Positions 42,486-45,944 of a stretch of 45,944 nucleotides of DNA are shown one piece after another; within the stretch, counting starts at the first letter, position 1, and each line of letters opens with the position of its first letter. Source of the DNA: Deltaproteobacteria bacterium (GTDB lineage: Bacteria > Desulfobacterota > Desulfobulbia > Desulfobulbales > Desulfurivibrionaceae); the NCBI GenBank assembly GCA_021811385.1, contig JAJZPC010000014.1:1-45944 (forward strand). Reading direction: 5' to 3'. The notes under the pieces were generated by a model, which made no database searches, had not been told where the DNA came from, and saw nothing but the letters and a program-made list of their open reading frames with translations. Both the position numbers and the translations under genes were made by a program.

Positions 42486-43529
42486 TCAAATGATTTCAAT
42501 GGTTCCGGGTTTGCCTGCCACAACCTCGCCGATGATGCCGAAATCCAGGGGATAATCCCGCTTGCCCAGCCGCTCGGCAATGGAGTTGATCCCCTCGGGG
42601 GAGGCGGCAATGAGCAACCCGCCCGAGGTTTGCGGATCGACAAGGACCATCTCCATGGGGTCCAGCTCCTCCAAGGAGCTTTTCATATGCGGGGCGTAGA
42701 AGGCCTTGTTCTTGTGGGCCCCCTCCGGGATGATGCCCATGGAGGCATGGTGCAGGGTCTCGGGCAGGATCGGCACGGCCCGCGAGTCGATGCGGATGGC
42801 CACGCCCGAGGCCAGGGCCATTTCGTAGAGATGCCCCACCAGCCCGAAGCCGGTGATGTCGGTGCAGGCATGCGGACCCACGGTCTGCATGAGCTGGGCC
42901 GCCTCCCGGTTCAGGGTGGCCATGACCTGGGTGATCATGGCCTCGGTGCCCCGTGCGGCCACGCCGCCCTTGAGGGCGGTGGAGAGGATGCCGGTGCCCA
43001 GGGGCTTGGTAAGGAGCAGCAGATCGCCCACTTGAGCCCCGGAGTTGAGGATCACCCGGTTGGGATGCACCACCCCGGTTACGGAGAGCCCGTATTTCAA
43101 TTCGGGGTCTTCGATGGAGTGCCCGCCCACCAGCAAGGCCCCGGCTTCCTTGATCTTGTCCAGCCCGCCGCGCAAAATCTCCTGCAGAACGGACCTCCCC
43201 AGCTCCTTGATGGGAAAAGCCACCAGGTTCATGGCCAGGAGCGGTTTGCCGCCCATGGCGTAGACGTCGGAAAGCGCATTGGCTGCGGCCACCTGGCCGA
43301 ACTGGTAGGGATCGTCGACAATGGGGGTGAAAAAATCCACCGTCTGGATGAGGGCGGTGTCGTCGTTGAGACGGTACACCCCCGCATCCTCGCCCGTTGC
43401 CGCGCCGGCGATCAGGTTCGCATCGGTGGGCAGGTCAAGGCCGCACAATAATTGGTCCAGGTCCCCCGGACTCAATTTGGCGGCTCAACCAGCGGCTTTG
43501 ACGGTGCTGGTCAGTTTGAGTTTGGTCAT
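42486..43529 (-). CDS. selD: Selenide, water dikinase SelD, a selenoprotein with in-frame UGA
   Basis: 347 residues when the TGA at 43485-43487 is read as selenocysteine (codon 15). Makes selenophosphate from selenide and ATP for selenocysteine and selenouridine synthesis. The N-terminus reads MTKLKLTSTVKAAG-U-AAKLSPGDLDQ, in which Sec15 occupies the catalytic Cys/Sec position of SelD with the following Lys (AAK). Downstream blocks: GEDAGVYRLNDDTALIQTVD, ANALSDVYAMGGKPL, HACTDITGFGLVGHL and QTSGGLLIA. Conventional gene calling would start after the TGA at 43475 and lose the catalytic residue. A candidate SECIS hairpin follows immediately (43440-43484). Upstream on the strand is DUF3343; downstream is the hybrid kinase. 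Confidence 0.93.
43440..43484 (-). promoter_or_regulatory. Candidate bacterial SECIS hairpin in selD
   Basis: Starting directly after the UGA, GCCGC (43480-43484) can pair with GCGGC (43440-43444). Above this, TTG-A-GTCC pairs with GGAC-CAA around a loop GGGGGACCT. Bacterial SECIS elements lie immediately 3' to the UGA inside the coding region and present a short apical loop to SelB. The pairing was worked out by hand. Confidence 0.6.
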
Positions 43530-43605
43530 TGTTCCTTCCATAAATTGGGGCGGCGCAAGCCGTCCCTCCATTTTCCCCATTGTCACGCAGCCGAGCACCG
43601 GAGAG

Positions 43606-43760
43606 GCTGCCGAAAAAGGGCTTTGCACTGTTTGAGGCGCAGCCGAGTTTGCAAAGCCCCGGCAGCATCGAGGAGCACAGGGCATCCCGCCTTCGGCGGG
43701 ACAAGTGGCGGGGTGCCCTTTCTTTGGTTCGTTTCTTTGGGCAAGCAAAGAAATGAACAG
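43606..43760. repeat. Dispersed intergenic repeat between DUF3343 and selD
   Basis: Contains a hairpin CCCGCCTTCGGCGGG (43687-43701) and an inverted pair around TTTCTTTGG / CAAAGAAA (43720-43753). Sequences ending in this motif, with a short segment GGTTCGTTTCTTTGGGCAAG, recur between genes in many Proteobacteria from general familiarity. The first 15 nt (GAGGCTGCCGAAAAA) also occur at 35957-35971. Confidence 0.65.
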
Positions 43761-43768
43761 AAACCATA

Positions 43769-43794
43769 TTGAAGCACATTCAGAGTTATTACGA
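43769..43794. repeat. 26-bp repeat shared with 21164-21189
   Basis: Differs from the other copy at one base. It overlaps the 3' end of the DUF3343 gene and contains its stop codon (TTA, reading TAA on the minus strand), so the last two residues of DUF3343 come from the repeat. Confidence 0.8.
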
Positions 43795-44082
43795 ATCCAA
43801 CTTCCTCGGTATCTCGCGATAAACCCCTTCCGCTTCCTTACAAAAAATCCGGACAATATCGATCCCGGCTGCACCCAAAATAGACTGCACCGCTGCCAAT
43901 TGCGCCGGGGCAAAGGTTATGGCCATGCCGCAATCCCCGCTGATTTCCCGGGGCACAGGCACCACATCCAGGGCGATGTTGCCCTGTTTGAGCAGCTGTT
44001 CCGCCTTGAGCACATAGTGGATGGAAAAAAAAATAGCCACATACGATCCGGTCGGGTGGCATTCATTCTGGGCGACTGTCAT
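43789..44082 (-). CDS. DUF3343 putative Se/S carrier-like protein
   Basis: 97 residues. Matches the DUF3343 (Se/S-carrier-like) pattern: YVAIFFSIHYVLKAEQLLKQ, NIALDVVPVPREISGDCGMA with the conserved Cys-Gly, then FAPAQLAAVQSIL. The proposed role is to hold selenide or sulfide at the Cys and hand it on. It lies upstream of selD on the same strand, 259 nt away with repeat sequence between, which supports a selenium role. REPIN copy C begins 3 nt upstream of the ATG and provides the purine-rich ribosome site (GAGGGAGGGG). The last residues are encoded by another repeat. Confidence 0.85.
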   Translation of the reverse strand: MTVAQNECHPTGSYVAIFFSIHYVLKAEQLLKQGNIALDVVPVPREISGDCGMAITFAPAQLAAVQSILGAAGIDIVRIFCKEAEGVYREIPRKLDS

Positions 44083-44084
44083 GA

Positions 44085-44197
44085 AGCCCCCCCTCCCTCG
44101 ACGGGAGGGGGCGGGGGGGTGGGTGAACTTGCCGACAGCCTCACCTCCTGCACCTTCCCCCTCACCCTATCCCTCTCCCGCAAGGGGAGAGGGGGTT
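44085..44197. repeat. REPIN-like palindromic doublet (copy C)
   Basis: Inverted REP-like halves (about 44085-44128 and 44153-44197), same architecture as copies A and B. It abuts the DUF3343 start codon: on the minus strand its left half supplies the Shine-Dalgarno-like GGAGG about 10 nt before the ATG. Confidence 0.85.
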
Positions 44198-44275
44198 TTT
44201 TTGCATGTTGCAATTTTCTCATCGGGCAATGCCGGATTGCTGCTTTCATAGCTGAAAAAATCAGAGGCAGATACA

Positions 44276-45304
44276 TCAAACCTCCGCCATCTCCTCTTTC
44301 GAATCCCGGCCAAGCAGGGCCTGAACCGCCTCACCGCAGGGCTTGTCCTCGTAGATCATGGCATACACCTGCTCCAAAATAGGCATCTCCACCCCGATCT
44401 TTCGGGCCAGGGCCATGGCGGATCGGGTGGTTTTCACGCCCTCGGCAACCATCTCCATCTCGGCAAGGATCTGCTGCAATGTCTTGCCCTGCCCGAGCTT
44501 GAGACCAACCTGCCGGTTCCGGCTCAGATCCCCGGTACAGGTAAGGACCAGATCGCCCATGCCCGCCAGGCCGGAAAAGGTGAGGGGCTTGGCGCCCATG
44601 GCCACCCCGAGGCGGGTGATCTCGGCCAGCCCTCGGGTGATGAGGGCGGCGCGGGTGTTGGTGCCGTAGCCCAGGCCGTCGCAGATGCCCGCTGCAATGG
44701 CCACGATGTTCTTGAGCGCCCCGCCCAGCTCCATGCCGATCACATCGGTGCCTGCGTAGACCCGGAACCGTTCGGTGTGAAAGATATCCTGAAAAAACCT
44801 GGCCCCCTCGATGGTGGGGGCCGCGACCGTCACGGCGGTGGGGATGCCTGCGGCCACCTCCTTGGCAAAACTCGGCCCGGCCAGCACCCCGAGCTGCCCC
44901 TTGAAATCCGGACACAGTGAGGCCAGCACCTCACCCATCACCTGATTCATGGTGAGCAGGGTCTCGTTTTCAACGCCCTTGGTGGCGGAGATGATCGCGG
45001 CGTTGGGAGCCAGATGGGGAGCAAGGAGGGTGAACACCTCCCGGTAGACATGGGAGGGAACCACCATGACCACCACCGATTTCCCGGAAACAGCCTGGGC
45101 CAGATCAGCGGTGGGGCGCACCGTGGTGGGCAAGGGAAAGCCGGGGAGGTAGGTGGTATTTTCCCGATCCAGGAGGAGACCGGCCACATGCTCCGGCCGA
45201 TGGGCCCAGAGATCCACACTGAACCCCTTGTCGCCAAGGAGCTTGGCCAGAGCGGTTCCCCAGCTCCCTGCACCTATAACTGCTATCTCCCCGGGATGGC
45301 TCAT
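44276..45304 (-). CDS. gpsA: Glycerol-3-phosphate dehydrogenase [NAD(P)+]
   Basis: 342 residues. Reduces dihydroxyacetone phosphate to sn-glycerol-3-phosphate for phospholipid synthesis. NAD-binding IAVIGAGSWGTALAKLLGD at the N-terminus; PSHVYREV; ISATKGVENETLLTMNQV; LAGPSFAKEVAAGIPTA; catalytic Lys in ELGGALKNIVAIAAGICDG; FSGLAGMGDLVLTCTGDLSRN. The ATG at 45302-45304 is 7 nt after AGGAT. The 78 nt to the next gene upstream hold nothing else I can identify. Confidence 0.96.
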   Translation of the reverse strand: MSHPGEIAVIGAGSWGTALAKLLGDKGFSVDLWAHRPEHVAGLLLDRENTTYLPGFPLPTTVRPTADLAQAVSGKSVVVMVVPSHVYREVFTLLAPHLAPNAAIISATKGVENETLLTMNQVMGEVLASLCPDFKGQLGVLAGPSFAKEVAAGIPTAVTVAAPTIEGARFFQDIFHTERFRVYAGTDVIGMELGGALKNIVAIAAGICDGLGYGTNTRAALITRGLAEITRLGVAMGAKPLTFSGLAGMGDLVLTCTGDLSRNRQVGLKLGQGKTLQQILAEMEMVAEGVKTTRSAMALARKIGVEMPILEQVYAMIYEDKPCGEAVQALLGRDSKEEMAEV

Positions 45305-45382
45305 GGATATCCTGTGACTCTTTGTGATGTCGGTCAACCGCCTGGATCGCCCTGCGTCATCCGCGGGAGTGGCGAAATATTC

Positions 45383-45925
45383 TTATGTAATTTCCACACG
45401 ATACGTGCATGATTCATCTCCTTTGTTCCTGCACGGAGCTGAATCATCATGCTTGCACGTCAGATAGCGTCCTTCCGGAATGAATCTTCTGCCCATGCCC
45501 TCGATGATTCCTCTGTCGAACTCACAGGGATAAGGGTTATCACAGGTAAAAAGAAAAGAACCGTTCTGGGATTTCTGAAACATATAGTTGCCGATTTTTC
45601 CGCCTCGGTGATTCATGTAATACGCCGTGTTGATTGAAGCAAACGCTGTTTCAAGCGAGTCGATATCCGGCGGAAATTGCGCATCCAGGGGAATCCTTGC
45701 ACCGATGCAATACAAGGTGAATGGACCGACATCCTCGGCAATTTTTTTAAAAGCATTCAGCCATGCTTGCTGAGAATACCAATTTCCTTTTTCCGGGTTT
45801 GTGATTCCGTTTTCCTGCAAGATCCGCAAGGCCTTGTTTTTCGCCCCTCCCATCCCATTCACGAATGCGAGAACGGCTTGCCCGCTTACCTCAACACCAT
45901 CTTCAATTGATTGAAATTGAGTCAT
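45383..45925 (-). CDS. V4R-like small-molecule-binding domain protein
   Basis: 180 residues. The layout resembles 4-vinyl-reductase (V4R)/heme-NO-binding-like domains: helical N-terminus (NKALRILQENGI; WLNAFKKIAEDVGPFTLYCIG), a middle beta segment, and the characteristic end with clustered Cys (FTCDNPYPCEFDRGIIEGM; CKHDDSAPCRNKGDESCTYRV). Such domains bind small aromatic or metal-linked ligands and can be sensors. Base composition is visibly AT-richer than its neighbours. GGAAAA lies before the ATG at 45923-45925. The assignment is tentative; the ligand is unknown. Confidence 0.6.
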   Translation of the reverse strand: MTQFQSIEDGVEVSGQAVLAFVNGMGGAKNKALRILQENGITNPEKGNWYSQQAWLNAFKKIAEDVGPFTLYCIGARIPLDAQFPPDIDSLETAFASINTAYYMNHRGGKIGNYMFQKSQNGSFLFTCDNPYPCEFDRGIIEGMGRRFIPEGRYLTCKHDDSAPCRNKGDESCTYRVEIT

Positions 45926-45944
45926 TTATTTTCCATCAACAGCG

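Noticed and set aside
42486-43475. SelD starting at an internal codon after the TGA
   Set aside because: Loses the catalytic residue; the preceding codons match the SelD N-terminus once TGA is read as selenocysteine.
43485-43913. Separate small gene overlapping the selD start region
   Set aside because: It is made of intergenic repeat sequence plus the N-terminus of SelD; the true start is the ATG at 43527-43529.
1-45944. tRNA, rRNA or other known structured RNA genes
   Set aside because: All gaps are short and none shows a tRNA cloverleaf, rRNA sequence or a riboswitch I can recognise.

Overview
This is a GC-rich, gene-dense bacterial chromosome segment with no rRNA, tRNA, prophage, insertion sequence or CRISPR array that I can see. 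The gene set suggests an anaerobe or microaerophile of the Desulfobacterota, possibly Desulfobulbales. The grounds are a selenocysteine-containing SelD next to a DUF3343 Se/S-carrier-like gene, a lysine-2,3-aminomutase-type radical SAM enzyme, an AcnB-type aconitase, abundant PAS/GAF and hybrid histidine kinases, and CRP/FNR-type and Fur/PerR-type operator-like palindromes. The lineage is an inference from gene content, not a search result.

Layout. 1-4294 (minus strand): the start of acnB, then a small-membrane-protein / MerR regulator / ftsH operon. 4594-6329: a YkgJ-like Cys-cluster gene whose 3' end has been overwritten by a 370-bp cassette (a DUF559 nuclease between 42-bp inverted repeats), then rdgB. 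6520-7765: a CBS-domain/HPP-family pair behind an FNR/DNR-like palindrome. 7878-9182: an SpmA/SpmB-type membrane protein. 9318-14355: a signalling and uptake module of a YfiR-like (DUF4154) protein, a two-receiver hybrid kinase and a frameshifted TonB-dependent receptor. 14494-16878: a PAS-GAF-PAS kinase.

17125-22945 is the most intriguing region. It encodes a KamA-family aminomutase with the lysine-binding aspartates conserved, two D-Ala-D-Ala-ligase-like ATP-grasp enzymes, a GNAT acetyltransferase, and a GNAT-deacetylase fusion. The three central genes overlap by 4 nt. Together they look like an uncharacterised pathway making, and perhaps reversibly acetylating, a beta-lysine-containing small molecule or peptide.

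23186-28872 is mostly central metabolism: a 2-Cys peroxiredoxin under a Fur/PerR-like box, aroK-aroC, a small lipoprotein, a GT5 glycogen synthase and gapA. 29216-34369 holds a Lys/Ala-repeat histone H1-like protein, a 1422-residue truncated PPDK-like protein and a receiver protein. 34558-40292 holds an MBL hydrolase divergent from a DUF523/TudS-like gene, a kinase-like/universal stress/alanine dehydrogenase run, two membrane proteins and an RRM protein. 40571-45925 holds a hybrid kinase, the Sec-containing selD with a candidate SECIS hairpin, DUF3343, gpsA and a V4R-like protein.

Two features recur across the window. Dispersed palindromic repeats comprise three REPIN-like doublets that match the ends of the DUF559 cassette in architecture, a 147/161-bp element with 11-bp terminal inverted repeats, and other intergenic palindromes. 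Three genes have a promoter -10 box only 5 or 6 nt before the ATG, which suggests leaderless transcripts.
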